From NCBI GenBank assembly GCA_022376925.1, contig JAIOJX010000031.1:142184854-142248853 (forward strand): a DNA stretch of 64,000 bases. Direction: 5' to 3'. This DNA is from Tragulus kanchil (taxonomy: Eukaryota; Chordata; Mammalia; Artiodactyla; Tragulidae). Under the pieces are notes generated by a model. That model was not told where the DNA came from. It saw nothing but the letters and a program-made list of their open reading frames with translations, and made no database searches. Positions 23,101 through 34,529 of the stretch are shown one piece after another; positions within the stretch are counted from its first letter, which is position 1, and every line of letters starts with the position of its first letter. The translations under genes were made by a program, and so were the position numbers.

Positions 23101-24305
23101 CTGTACCCTGAAGTCGCCATTTTTAAATCTGCCACCAAGGGAAGCCCGTCTTAACTACTGAACCACCAAGGAACTCCCTAGAGTCCGGTTTCAAAGTAGG
23201 TGCCTTTTTCTCCTCATAGGACTAGTGTAAAAGCTAAGTGAAATTAAACGCATGGTCAACAATAAAATACAAATATTAAAAAACTGCTGCTTTAGTTTTC
23301 ATTATTTATTTTTTCCTTTTGTCTCTGAGAAAACCCCAGCAGTGCCGTTCCGGGTCTTTTGCACCAGAATAGAAGCTATAAATCAGTTGTCTGTGTTCCC
23401 CAGCCCTCAATCTGCCCCCAAATCCATTAAACTCCCTATATAGTTTTCCAGACTTTTCTTTCTCTCTGTGTTTTTCTTATTTTCCAGATGAGTGCATAGT
23501 ATCTAGTCGACTCCAAGTGTTTGCAGATGGCAGAGGCACAAGAAGGAAAGGCCCTGACTGCCTGAGTGAGTATATGGAAGTGCATTCTCTAAGCACTCCA
23601 TAGGACTACAGTACAAGCAACAAAGAAACCTCGACTGTGTTAAGCCACCGAGATGTGTGGCATTTTGCTGTCTCAGTGTGACTTATCTTGACTCATTCAC
23701 CAGGGTGAGAGACCTAAGGGAAGCTTGGATAAAATCTACAGACCATATGTGTTAAAACTGAAGTGACTGAGACTGCGTCAAAATCATTTTTCTAGGCTGA
23801 CCACCAACTTGTGTGATAGGAGGAGAGGTTTCTGTTTGGAAAGTTCAGTTCCTGTGGGGTAACTGCTGAAGTTGTGCAGCTCCAATAGACATTGATTGGA
23901 AACCATGAAGCTGCTGCAGGCAACACAACCGATTCTGCTGCCCAGCCAGGCATGGGAGTGGAGAGGCTCTGGATGTGGTTTATGATTCTGAGATTTGCAG
24001 TGCAAGATCTTTTCTTTTCTCTCTAGTATTGCCAGAGCAGCATCAGTGACCAAATAGGGGCAAAGGAGAACCATATTTTGACTTTCTCTCTCTCTCTCTC
24101 TTCTCTCATGCACTCATCTTCCAGATCTGAGGACTTTTTAAACATAAAAAAGAGACTAACTGAAAAGGCATATTCCTATAATTTGCCCAAATGTGCACAT
24201 TATAGTCTCTGGATAACAGAGGCTGCAAATTACCCCCAGACCAACACACTATCCTTATTTAAGAAATCCTCTTAACTCTGTACCCTGAAGTCGCCATAAA
24301 TCTGC

Positions 24306-24885
24306 CTGATATATAGATGTCAGGCATTTTCTGGCTGTTGAAACATGAAACATGACATCAGCTGGGGATTAAGTTACAACTCATAAAGACCATGTTTATT
24401 TGCTGGTTCTGTTTAAAAATTTTTTCCAACTATCATTTTACTCAAATGGCCTCCTATTTTATGGGAAATAAAGTTCGAACTAATGAAGGAAACCCTTTCT
24501 GAGCTTAGATAGACATGCAGGCTGTGGCCATCTTCATTGTAACCAAATATTTAAATTATTTAGAGCTCACTGTGAACTATTATTGTTCATTGTTTTGACC
24601 AAACGGGACCACAAGCTGCTAATGAAGACATGGGAGGAGAAATCTAAGAATCAAAGAGAGAGGGAGAGATGTTAAGAATTAGAGGAAGAAACCAAAATGC
24701 AGGGAAGCAGTGCAGGGTGACAGTGGGCAGTGTCCCTCCCCTGAGCATTGTTCACGCTTCAGGATGCTCTGAGCCATAGGAGGGTGACCTGGAGGAATGC
24801 ACAGAGAGAAACCTGCCCACACCCATCTGTCCATTGCCTACCGACTGACCAGAGACCCCATTTCCAAACAGCTATACCTTGTATG
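24306..24885. other. unique non-coding DNA
   Basis: No coding or repeat call. 24480-24600 may be a very old LINE2-like remnant. Repeated at 25385-25965. Confidence 0.4.
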
Positions 24886-24888
24886 AGG

Positions 24889-24980
24889 GCTTCCTAGGTG
24901 GCACAGTGATAAAGAATCTGCTTGCTAATGCGGGAGACTCAAAAGACACAGGTTTGATCTCTGGGTTGGGAGACCTCAAA
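24889..24980 (+). mobile_element. Bov-A SINE head, cut by stutter 9
   Basis: The first 90 or so bases of the SINE at 25972, with several base errors, ending at the stutter junction. Confidence 0.8.
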
Positions 24981-25971
24981 AGATCCGGCAGGTGAAGCTG
25001 CTGCAGGCAACACAACCGATCTGCTGCCCAGCCAGGCATGGGAGTGAGAGGCTCTGGATGTGGTTTATGATTCTGAGATTTGCAGTGCAAGATCTTTTCT
25101 TTTCTCTCTAGTATTGCCAGAGCAGCATCAGTGACCAAATAGGGGCAAAGGAGAACCATATTTTGACTTTCTCTCTCTCTCTCTCTTCTCTCATGCACTC
25201 ATCTTCCAGATCTGAGGACTTTTTAAACATAAAAAAGAGACTAACTGAAAAGGCATATTCCTATAATTTGCCCAAATGTGCACATTATAGTCTCTGGATA
25301 ACAGAGGCTGCAAATTACCCCCAGACCAACACACTATCCTTATTTAAGAAATCCTCTTAACTCTGTACCCTGAAGTCGCCATAAATCTGCCTGATATATA
25401 GATGTCAGGCATTTTCTGGCTGTTGAAACATGAAACATGACATCAGCTGGGGATTAAGTTACAACTCATAAAGACCATGTTTATTTGCTGGTTCTGTTTA
25501 AAAATTTTTTCCAACTATCATTTTACTCAAATGGCCTCCTATTTTATGGGAAATAAAGTTCGAACTAATGAAGGAAACCCTTTCTGAGCTTAGATAGACA
25601 TGCAGGCTGTGGCCATCTTCATTGTAACCAAATATTTAAATTATTTAGAGCTCACTGTGAACTATTATTGTTCATTGTTTTGACCAAACGGGACCACAAG
25701 CTGCTAATGAAGACATGGGAGGAGAAATCTAAGAATCAAAGAGAGAGGGAGAGATGTTAAGAATTAGAGGAAGAAACCAAAATGCAGGGAAGCAGTGCAG
25801 GGTGACAGTGGGCAGTGTCCCTCCCCTGAGCATTGTTCACGCTTCAGGATGCTCTGAGCCATAGGAGGGTGACCTGGAGGAATGCACAGAGAGAAACCTG
25901 CCCACACCCATCTGTCCATTGCCTACCGACTGACCAGAGACCCCATTTCCAAACAGCTATACCTTGTATGA

Positions 25972-26198
25972 GGGCTTCCTAGGTGGCACAGTGATAAAGA
26001 ATCTGCCTGCCAATGCAGGAGACTCAAAAGACACAGGTTTGATCTCTGGGTTGGGAAGATCCCTGGGAGAAGGAAATGGCAACCCACTCCAGTATTCTTG
26101 CCTGGGAAATCCCATGGACAGAGGAGGCTGGTGGGTTACAGTGTACAAGGTCGCTAAGAGTTGGACATGACTGAGTGATTGAGCACCCACACACACAG
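25972..26198 (+). mobile_element. Bov-tA/Bov-A SINE
   Basis: Complete: 'gggcttcctaggtggcacag', 'gcctgccaatgcaggagac', 'gggttgggaagatccctggg', 'ggcaacccactccagtattc' and 'gttggacatgactgagtgat', ending in a CA tail. Confidence 0.93.
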
Positions 26199-26568
26199 CT
26201 GGTATGAGAAGAAATTCCTCTTATACACATAAAGTTCCAGGGGACAGCAACCACCATGATAAAAACAAAATCCTTACGGAAGGAATCCTGGTATGTATAT
26301 ACTGCAATCCCTCTCCCAACTCTACCTCCAAAACAAACAAAAAAGCACCTCAGAATATAAGATTCTCAAGACGTGTATATCCCCAGTGCTTAGTTCAAAG
26401 CAGGGGTTTAGTAAAATTTGCTGAATAAATCCTGTTCATCTTAGAAGTCTGGTCAGATGGGCAACGGGGCAGTTGTCCGGATCATATTATTTTGGTTGCA
26501 CTGGGAAGCTCCCTTTCCCTTTCCTCTAAAATTCCCTTTCGGGAGTCTGCCATTACTGATGAATATAC

Positions 26569-27132
26569 TGTTGTTGTTGTTCACTCACTAAGTCATGTCT
26601 AACCCTTTGTGATCCCATGAACTGTAGCCATTGGCTCCTCCATCCATGGGGTGCTCCAGAAAAGAATACTGAAGTGGGGGCTTCCCCTGGTGGTCCAGTG
26701 GGTAAGGACACCGCATTGCAGTGAAAAGGGCGCCGGTTCGATCCCTGACCTGGGAAGATTCCACGTGCCGCGGAGTGGCTGGACCGATGTGCCCAATTAC
26801 CGAGCCGGAGCTTTGGAGCGCATGCGCCCAGAGTCGGCGCTCTGCAACGATGGACGCCATCGTGATGGGAGGCCCACAGGAGCCAAAGAACAAGGACGCA
26901 TGAAAATGGAGAAATGAAAGACCAATAGAAGTGGCCTGCCCGCTCCCCTCCCTCCCCAACCCGACCCCCGTCCAAAATAAATAAATAAATAAATCTTTAA
27001 AAAAAAAAAAAAAAGAATACTGAAATGGGTTGCCATTCCCTCCTCTAGGGGATCTTCCCAACCCAGGGATATAACTCAAGGCTCCTGCATTGTCAGGAAG
27101 ATTCTTTACTGCTGAGCCACCAGGAAAGCCCT
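26569..27132 (-). mobile_element. Bov-A SINE split by a younger SINE
   Basis: Antisense halves at 26569-26678 ('tcactaagtcatgtctaacc', 'ggctcctccatccatggggt') and 27011-27132 ('gttgccattccctcctctag', 'gctgagccaccaggaaagcc'). The SINE inserted between them at 'agaatactgaagtggg'. Confidence 0.9.
26679..27010 (+). mobile_element. tRNA-headed SINE, (TAAA)n-tail family, copy 4 (sense)
   Basis: The only sense-strand copy, so the structure is easiest to read here: A-box-like 'tggtccagtgg' (26691-26701), B box 'ggttcgatccc' (26735-26745), a CpG-bearing body, TAAA units and then a poly(A) run. An imperfect 19-base target repeat starting 'aaaagaatactgaa' lies at 26660-26678 and 27011-27029. Confidence 0.93.
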
Positions 27133-27172
27133 CTAAAGTAGATAGGGAAGGAGAAATCTACAAATCAAAGAT

Positions 27173-27174
<2 letters not shown>

Positions 27175-27210
<36 letters not shown>

Positions 27211-27276
27211 CACTTTATATACATGTATTTTATATACATATATATATATGTATAGATAGATAGATAGATAGATACA
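27175..27276. repeat. microsatellite (CA)n-(TA)n-(GATA)n
   Basis: A CA run at 27175-27203, then TA-rich sequence, then five or so GATA units at 27254-27274. An identical copy sits at 28337-28438. Identical length in both copies argues that they come from the same molecule. Confidence 0.95.
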
Positions 27277-27289
27277 TATCACTTTAGAT

Positions 27290-27735
27290 TAGCAGTTCCA
27301 AGAAGCCTCCTTGTCCTCTTCCTTTTTAAAAAACCTTTCATAAATTCTGTAACTACTTGTGGGGGATTGTTTGTTCGCTTATGCTTACCACTTTGCTTGC
27401 TCTCTGATTCAGTGGAAATGATACTGCAAGAGCTGTTAAAAGGCATTATTTATATCTTGCAGTGAATCAAGTGGATTTTCTCCTTGCCTGGATTAACAGG
27501 GCACTGGGCTGGCCTTTGGGACCTGACTGGGTAGTGGAACAAAATTTTAGGAAGAAGAAATGGGGGCCAACCCTGGGTTGGGCTCATTCACAGAATGCCT
27601 CAGTCTGCTTGAGTTGCAAACTAACATATTCTCCAAGGGTGGCAAATCCTACCCTCCACAGAACACCATCCCTAATATTTGGAGAGATTCCACATATTAT
27701 ATTAGTATGGGATTTTCTCATTTTTGATTTGAGGC
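27290..27735. other. unique non-coding DNA
   Basis: No repeat recognised. The 92-codon frame at 27462-27740 has no domain. Repeated at 28450-28895. Confidence 0.5.
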
Positions 27736-27737
27736 TT

Positions 27738-27955
27738 TAGCTCAGAGGTCAGCAAACTAGCTCAAGGGCCAAATCTGGCCCTCTGTCTAGTAAGACCCAA
27801 AGCCTATGAAAGGTTTTTACATTTTTCGGTGGTTGGAAAAAAGGTCTAAGAAAAACAATATGTTACGTGAGAATCATCTGAGATTTAAAATCAGTGCTGT
27901 CAATGAAGATTTGCTGGACATCAGCCAGGCTCATCCATTTACATATTGTGCTGCA
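27738..27955. mobile_element. hAT-type MER DNA transposon fossil
   Basis: 'cagaggtcagcaaactagct', then 'gggccaaatctggccctctg', 'ggtttttacatttttcggtg' and 'catccatttacatattgt' match a common mammalian non-autonomous hAT repeat. It is seen three times through stutters 10 and 11 (27738, 28900, and a shortened copy near 30075). Confidence 0.8.
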
Positions 27956-27962
27956 AAATGTC

Positions 27963-28175
27963 CGAGCCGGAGCTTTGGAGCGCATGCGCCCAGAGTCGGC
28001 GCTCTGCAACGATGGACGCCATCGTGATGGGAGGCCCACAGGAGCCAAAGAACAAGGACGCATGAAAATGGAGAAATGAAAGACCAATAGAAGTGGCCTG
28101 CCCGCTCCCCTCCCTCCCCAACCCGACCCCCGTCCAAAATAAATAAATAAATAAATCTTTAAAAAAAAAAAAAAA
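27963..28175 (+). mobile_element. half SINE created by stutter 10
   Basis: Identical to 26801-27013 but lacking the tRNA head and left target repeat. It begins in the middle of unrelated hAT sequence. Confidence 0.9.
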
Positions 28176-28294
28176 AGAATACTGAAATGGGTTGCCATTC
28201 CCTCCTCTAGGGGATCTTCCCAACCCAGGGATATAACTCAAGGCTCCTGCATTGTCAGGAAGATTCTTTACTGCTGAGCCACCAGGAAAGCCCT
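28175..28294 (-). mobile_element. Bov-A SINE 5' half, stutter copy
   Basis: Same as 27011-27132. Confidence 0.85.
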
Positions 28295-28334
28295 CTAAAG
28301 TAGATAGGGAAGGAGAAATCTACAAATCAAAGAT

Positions 28335-28336
<2 letters not shown>

Positions 28337-28372
<36 letters not shown>

Positions 28373-28438
28373 CACTTTATATACATGTATTTTATATACA
28401 TATATATATATGTATAGATAGATAGATAGATAGATACA
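28337..28438. repeat. microsatellite, stutter copy
   Basis: Same CA, TA and GATA runs as 27175-27276. Confidence 0.95.
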
Positions 28439-29114
28439 TATCACTTTAGATTAGCAGTTCCAAGAAGCCTCCTTGTCCTCTTCCTTTTTAAAAAACCTTT
28501 CATAAATTCTGTAACTACTTGTGGGGGATTGTTTGTTCGCTTATGCTTACCACTTTGCTTGCTCTCTGATTCAGTGGAAATGATACTGCAAGAGCTGTTA
28601 AAAGGCATTATTTATATCTTGCAGTGAATCAAGTGGATTTTCTCCTTGCCTGGATTAACAGGGCACTGGGCTGGCCTTTGGGACCTGACTGGGTAGTGGA
28701 ACAAAATTTTAGGAAGAAGAAATGGGGGCCAACCCTGGGTTGGGCTCATTCACAGAATGCCTCAGTCTGCTTGAGTTGCAAACTAACATATTCTCCAAGG
28801 GTGGCAAATCCTACCCTCCACAGAACACCATCCCTAATATTTGGAGAGATTCCACATATTATATTAGTATGGGATTTTCTCATTTTTGATTTGAGGCTTT
28901 AGCTCAGAGGTCAGCAAACTAGCTCAAGGGCCAAATCTGGCCCTCTGTCTAGTAAGACCCAAAGCCTATGAAAGGTTTTTACATTTTTCGGTGGTTGGAA
29001 AAAAGGTCTAAGAAAAACAATATGTTACGTGAGAATCATCTGAGATTTAAAATCAGTGCTGTCAATGAAGATTTGCTGGACATCAGCCAGGCTCATCCAT
29101 TTACATATTGTCTG

Positions 29115-29640
29115 CAAAACTGCTTTAAAATTGTACACATTTTTAAGTGTACAATTCAGTGGCAATAAGCATATTTACAGAATTGTGTATCCATCACCAC
29201 TATCCATTTCCAGAACATTTTTTATCATCCCAAATAGACACTCATTAAACAATAACTCCCCATTTCCCCCTTTCTCTCAGCTCCTGATAACCATGACTCT
29301 ACTTTTAGTCTTTATGAATTTGCCTGTTCTAGAACCTTCATGTAAATGGAACTATACCACGTGTGACCTTCTATTTTTTAATTTTTATTTTACTTTTTAC
29401 TTTTACAGAGTTTTTTTATTTACAGACATGTATGATCCCAGATTGGTCATATATATATTCCCCTCATCCTACCCCTCCAGGCCACATGTGTGACCTTTTG
29501 TGCCTGGCCTCTTTCACTTAGCCTAGTATTCTCAGGATTCATGTGTGTTGAATCAGAGCTACATTCCTTTATAAAGACTGAATGGTCTTCCATTGTGTAG
29601 ATGTGCCACTGGGCATTGATGGTTAGCCATTTCTGCATTG
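29115..29640 (-). mobile_element. L1M-type LINE 3' end, interrupted
   Basis: Antisense L1M signature: 'tttttaagtgtacaattcag', 'ccatcaccactatccatttc', 'caataactccccatttcccc', 'ctttcacttagcctagtatt' and 'cttccattgtgtagatgtg'. A 118-base insertion splits it at 29371-29488. Repeated at 30245-30771. Confidence 0.88.
29371..29488 (-). mobile_element. small retro-insert inside L1M
   Basis: T-rich left edge and a 10-base direct repeat 'gtgtgacctt' at 29361-29370 and 29489-29498. It looks like a short, antisense, poly(A)-ended LINE fragment, perhaps ruminant L1, but it is too diverged to name. Confidence 0.55.
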
Positions 29641-30244
29641 TCGGCAGTTTTTCTCCAGATTCTCAGATGTATGGCCTTCAGTGGAACTCACAGGTGTTAG
29701 ACCATCATGCTCAGAGGGAGGTTAAAGGCAGGGATGAAGAGCTACATTTATGAACATAAGCACCTCTGTCCACTTTGGGATAAGGTCATGTGGTTCCAGG
29801 AATTCTATAGTCCAAGCACTCACTTCTATATGTATATTTCTAATGCCTTCTGGAAGGAGCCGTTGATGGGGCTTTAACGATTTTTCTAGTTGTGGAAAAA
29901 ATCTAGGACATTCAGAGATATGTCTTTTCTTCACAGAGAAGTAGCTGTGAAATGTCTCAACCAAAGATGCCTTCCTCAACTTAAGCCCTCTTAGTATGTG
30001 CCAAAAAGTACATCAAGTGTTGGCAGTGCACATATTATATTAGTATGGGATTTTCTCATTTGAAGCCAAACAATACTGGTCTAGTAAGACCCAAAGCCTA
30101 TGAAAGGTTTTACATTTTTCGGTGGTTGGAAAAAAGGTCTAAGAAAAACAATATGTTACGTGAGAATCATCTGAGATTTAAAATCAGTGCTGTCAATGAA
30201 GATTTGCTGGACATCAGCCAGGCTCATCCATTTACATATTGTCT

Positions 30245-30771
30245 GCAAAACTGCTTTAAAATTGTACACATTTTTAAGTGTACAATTCAGTGGCAATAAG
30301 CATATTTACAGAATTGTGTATCCATCACCACTATCCATTTCCAGAACATTTTTTATCATCCCAAATAGACACTCATTAAACAATAACTCCCCATTTCCCC
30401 CTTTCTCTCAGCTCCTGATAACCATGACTCTACTTTTAGTCTTTATGAATTTGCCTGTTCTAGAACCTTCATGTAAATGGAACTATACCACGTGTGACCT
30501 TCTATTTTTTAATTTTTATTTTACTTTTTACTTTTACAGAGTTTTTTTATTTACAGACATGTATGATCCCAGATTGGTCATATATATATTCCCCTCATCC
30601 TACCCCTCCAGGCCACATGTGTGACCTTTTGTGCCTGGCCTCTTTCACTTAGCCTAGTATTCTCAGGATTCATGTGTGTTGAATCAGAGCTACATTCCTT
30701 TATAAAGACTGAATGGTCTTCCATTGTGTAGATGTGCCACTGGGCATTGATGGTTAGCCATTTCTGCATTG
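30245..30771 (-). mobile_element. L1M-type LINE 3' end, stutter copy
   Basis: Same as 29115-29640 with the same internal insert, carried by stutter 11. Confidence 0.88.
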
Positions 30772-31164
30772 TCGGCAGTTTTTCTCCAGATTCTCAGATG
30801 TATGGCCTTCAGTGGAACTCACAGGTGTTAGACCATCATGCTCAGAGGGAGGTTAAAGGCAGGGATGAAGAGCTACATTTATGAACATAAGCACCTCTGT
30901 CCACTTTGGGATAAGGTCATGTGGTTCCAGGAATTCTATAGTCCAAGCACTCACTTCTATATGTATATTTCTAATGCCTTCTGGAAGGAGCCGTTGATGG
31001 GGCTTTAACGATTTTTCTAGTTGTGGAAAAAATCTAGGACATTCAGAGATATGTCTTTTCTTCACAGAGAAGTAGCTGTGAAATGTCTCAACCAAAGATG
31101 CCTTCCTCAACTTAAGCCCTCTTAGTATGTGCCAAAAAGTACATCAAGTGTTGGCAGTGCACAT

Positions 31165-32189
31165 GTGCATTATCAAGTTATTATGCTGTGAATTAAAATA
31201 CAGGAACAGTGCCATCTTTAAACAATGTCTCTTGAGTACATGAGTTACTGTGCTAGGCAATGAGAACATAAAGATGAACAACTTATTTTCCATAATATCA
31301 AAAAACTTAAAGGTAGTATCGTGTTTCCCAAAGTGTGTGCCAGGGCACCCAGGTACCCCAGGGAATTCACAGGGTGCCGCTGACTGATATTTTCAATTTT
31401 CAAGGAAAGCACGATACCATTTTTCAGACACCTTGCAAACAATCAATACTTCGCTTTGGGTCATTCATGGTTTCAATATGAGATCATGCTGCATTTCTTT
31501 CAAAAACGTCCTTTCTCTTGAAAGCTGAATTTGCCATGGTTGCTGTGATAAAAAGCAAAACCCAAATAAACATCAGGGGGGAACAGGAAATGACGGTGGC
31601 AGGGTCCAACTTGATTGCAAGACTTTAGAAGTTTTGCAAAGCCTAACAGGCTCAGATATCCCATTAGAAGTAATTACGGGTGTTAGAAAATAAAATAGAC
31701 ATAATTTTTTTTTTTCAATTTCTTTTTTGTTTTTTTAATATACCTAAGTTGTTAGGACCTAAATACTTATTAAGTTGTTTGGACCTGACTACTACATGGA
31801 GCTGTTAGGTATCTCTTTTGAACTAGGAGTACCCTGAAAAAATGACTGAGACATGAAGAATATATGAATTACGTAAGTGGATGAACTCCTGATCTTGTGA
31901 ATCACATATGTTACTCGATATGAATATGAACACTTTTTAAATTACACAAAGGCTCTGTGGTATATAAACAATTTCAGCCACAAGCAACGTCACTGCTGTT
32001 ATGATTCAAGGGTAATGATTCAAGTCACTGGCATCCATAACGCAGCATTGATGTGCACATATTGCTAATATAAGCCGAATCATGAGTGTCTCTTTGCATG
32101 AAACTAAACACTGAAAATGCTGACATTGGGAGGTGCCCTTGAATCAAAACTCCTGAAGAAGTCAATAATCTATTATGATTTTCATTTTG
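31165..32189. other. unique non-coding DNA with possible DNA-transposon trace
   Basis: 31215-31300 ('tgagtacatgagttactgtg', 'ctaggcaatgagaac') is L2-like. 31325-31385 ('gtttcccaaagtgtgtgcca', 'cacagggtgccgctg') resembles a hAT/Charlie-type terminal region. The rest is AT-rich and unassigned. Confidence 0.35.
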
Positions 32190-34528
32190 CAGAAGTAGTG
32201 CTATTATTTCAAAAGGTCTCAGAAATCAATTTGGCCTTCAGTATATCTGTGTAATAATGACATCCTAATTAAAAATCCCAATCTGAGTAGTACAAAGGAT
32301 GATGTTTAATCTCTAATCAATGAACACCACGTCCAGAAGTTATAGATGCAATAACCCCCTTTTTTTTTCTTAATGAACTTTCTTACTTTTCTCACATTTG
32401 GTCTGCTTTCCTCCCTGCAGTTTTGGGAGTCTTTTCTGTCTAGAAACATATCTGAGGAAGCCGAGACAATTTGATATACCAAGCATATAAATTAAAGAAA
32501 GAAACATCAAAGGAAAACATTGTCAGGATGGTGTGGGTTTCTTTTTAATTGGAATTTATAATTGCTCCTAATTATAGGACATATTTTAAATGTGACTTTG
32601 AGAGACTGAAGGAGGAGGTGGACTCCTGTCCACTCCAGCCACATGAGGCATAACCTTGACGTTTTAATTAGATATTATTTTGAAATATGTAAGACGCATT
32701 TACATACTTCGGTGAAACACCTCATTGATAGTGCAATTTTCCCAAGAAGACAAAGTGATATACAATTTAAAAAATAATGTTTCCAAGGAACTACAGAGAT
32801 TCTTAAGAAGGGAGGAAGCAACAAAATATGTCACCATTGTGAACACATTAAGGTTTGTTAATATTTTCTCTATGCAGATGTTAGCCATCCAGTGTTGGTT
32901 GGCGACATCAGACTAGACAGAAAGAGGGGGGTTCTGTTGATTTATGGGCCCCACACACCCATCCTGCAGATAAAAAGAGAGGTCAGAGGAAGGTCAAGAA
33001 TCTTCACTTTGGAAGGAATTTCTGGTGCCATATTACCTGGCTGCAGAAGGATGATTAAAACAACCCCTTAAGTTGCCTTCTCATGAGATGCCTTGTGCTT
33101 TGATGCTTCAATAAATTAACAATTTAGGACAGAAATTATAGGACACATGGGATAACCCATCTTCTAAGCTTTGCCATCATAGATGGGCTGGGGCTGGATG
33201 CAATGAAATTTACTGCTGATATCCAGGAATTGGGAAGATGTACTTATGGAACTCTCCTGGGAGGAAAGGGACAGGATGGAGTGCTCTGGCATTCTCCCCA
33301 GGTTTAAACATTATCGTAATCTTGCAGAATCCTAGGTCCTACTCAAGACTGATAACAGAAGTAGTGCTATTATTTCAAAAGGTCTCAGAAATCAATTTGG
33401 CCTTCAGTATATCTGTGTAATAATGACATCCTAATTAAAAATCCCAATCTGAGTAGTACAAAGGATGATGTTTAATCTCTAATCAATGAACACCACGTCC
33501 AGAAGTTATAGATGCAATAACCCCCTTTTTTTTTCTTAATGAACTTTCTTACTTTTCTCACATTTGGTCTGCTTTCCTCCCTGCAGTTTTGGGAGTCTTT
33601 TCTGTCTAGAAACATATCTGAGGAAGCCGAGACAATTTGATATACCAAGCATATAAATTAAAGAAAGAAACATCAAAGGAAAACATTGTCAGGATGGTGT
33701 GGGTTTCTTTTTAATTGGAATTTATAATTGCTCCTAATTATAGGACATATTTTAAATGTGACTTTGAGAGACTGAAGGAGGAGGTGGACTCCTGTCCACT
33801 CCAGCCACATGAGGCATAACCTTGACGTTTTAATTAGATATTATTTTGAAATATGTAAGACGCCTTTACATACTTCGGTGAAACACCTCATTGATAGTGC
33901 AATTTTCCCAAGAAGACAAAGTGATATACAATTTAAAAAATAATGTTTCCAAGGAACTACAGAGATTCTTAAGAAGGGAGGAAGCAACAAAATATGTCAC
34001 CATTGTGAACACATTAAGGTTTGTTAATATTTTCTCTATGCAGATGTTAGCCATCCAGTGTTGGTTGGCGACATCAGACTAGACAGAAAGAGGGGGGTTC
34101 TGTTGATTTATGGGCCCCACACACCCATCCTGCAGATAAAAAGAGAGGTCAGAGGAAGGTCAAGAATCTTCACTTTGGAAGGAATTTCTGGTGCCATATT
34201 ACCTGGCTGCAGAAGGATGATTAAAACAACCCCTTAAGTTGCCTTCTCATGAGATGCCTTGTGCTTTGATGCTTCAATAAATTAACAATTTAGGACAGAA
34301 ATTATAGGACACATGGGATAACCCATCTTCTAAGCTTTGCCATCATAGATGGGCTGGGGCTGGATGCAATGAAATTTACTGCTGATATCCAGGAATTGGG
34401 AAGATGTACTTATGGAACTCTCCTGGGAGGAAAGGGACAGGATGGAGTGCTCTGGCATTCTCCCCAGGTTTAAACATTATCGTAATCTTGCAGAATCCTA
34501 GGTCCTACTCAAGACTGATAACAGAAGC
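32190..34528 (+). repeat. stutter duplication 12 (32190-33360 and 33356-34528)
   Basis: Offset 1,166. The join shares 'cagaag' between the end of copy 1 ('gataacagaagcaatg') and the start of copy 2 ('ttgcagaagtagtg'). Interiors differ by isolated bases only ('cgcatttac' against 'cgcctttac'). Confidence 0.93.
32540..32900. promoter_or_regulatory. candidate AT-rich conserved non-coding block
   Basis: Unique sequence dense in homeodomain-like cores: 'tttttaattgg', 'tataattgctcctaattata' and 'gttttaattagatatta'. Overlapping short frames on both strands carry no domain. This is a guess from motif density and lack of repeats. Copied at 33706-34066. Confidence 0.3.
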
Positions 34529-34529
34529 A

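Larger units (their letters stand above)
21943..24306 (+). repeat. stutter duplication 8 (21943-23131 and 23131-24306)
   Basis: Offset 1,177. At the join, 'gtcgccatttttaaatctgcc' runs into 'accaagggaagcccg'. Copy 2 has lost the 'tgtcagac' stretch after 'aagcccg'. It chains with duplications 7 and 9. Confidence 0.92.
23906..26056 (+). repeat. stutter duplication 9 (23906-24972 and 24994-26056)
   Basis: Offset 1,085. The end of copy 1 lies in a Bov-A head and is corrupted: 'gcttgctaatgcgggaga' against 'gcctgccaatgcaggaga' in copy 2. About 20 bases of junk ('agacctcaaaagatccggca') follow. The head of copy 2 lacks single bases ('ccgatctgctg' for 'ccgattctgctg'). Confidence 0.93.
26801..29110 (+). 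repeat. stutter duplication 10 (26801-27955 and 27963-29110)
   Basis: Offset 1,162. Copy 1 breaks inside a hAT fossil ('attgtgctgcaaaatgt', with an extra G) and jumps into the middle of the SINE ('ccgagccggagctttgg'). Half a SINE therefore appears at 27963 without head or target repeat, which no retrotransposition event would leave. Confidence 0.94.
28853..31164 (+). repeat. stutter duplication 11 (28853-30032 and 30029-31164)
   Basis: The offset is about 1,176 at the head and 1,131 inside, because the head of copy 2 has lost about 45 bases of hAT sequence ('gaagccaaacaatactgg' replaces a longer stretch before 'tctagtaagaccc'). The join shares 'cacat'. Confidence 0.93.

Noticed and set aside
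26588..27079. 163-codon antisense frame with a Phe-rich stretch
   Set aside because: It spans a SINE nested in a Bov-A. The Phe run is the poly(A) tail read in antisense.
29056..29493. 145-codon frame repeated at 30187
   Set aside because: It lies in hAT and L1M fossils and is duplicated only by stutter 11.
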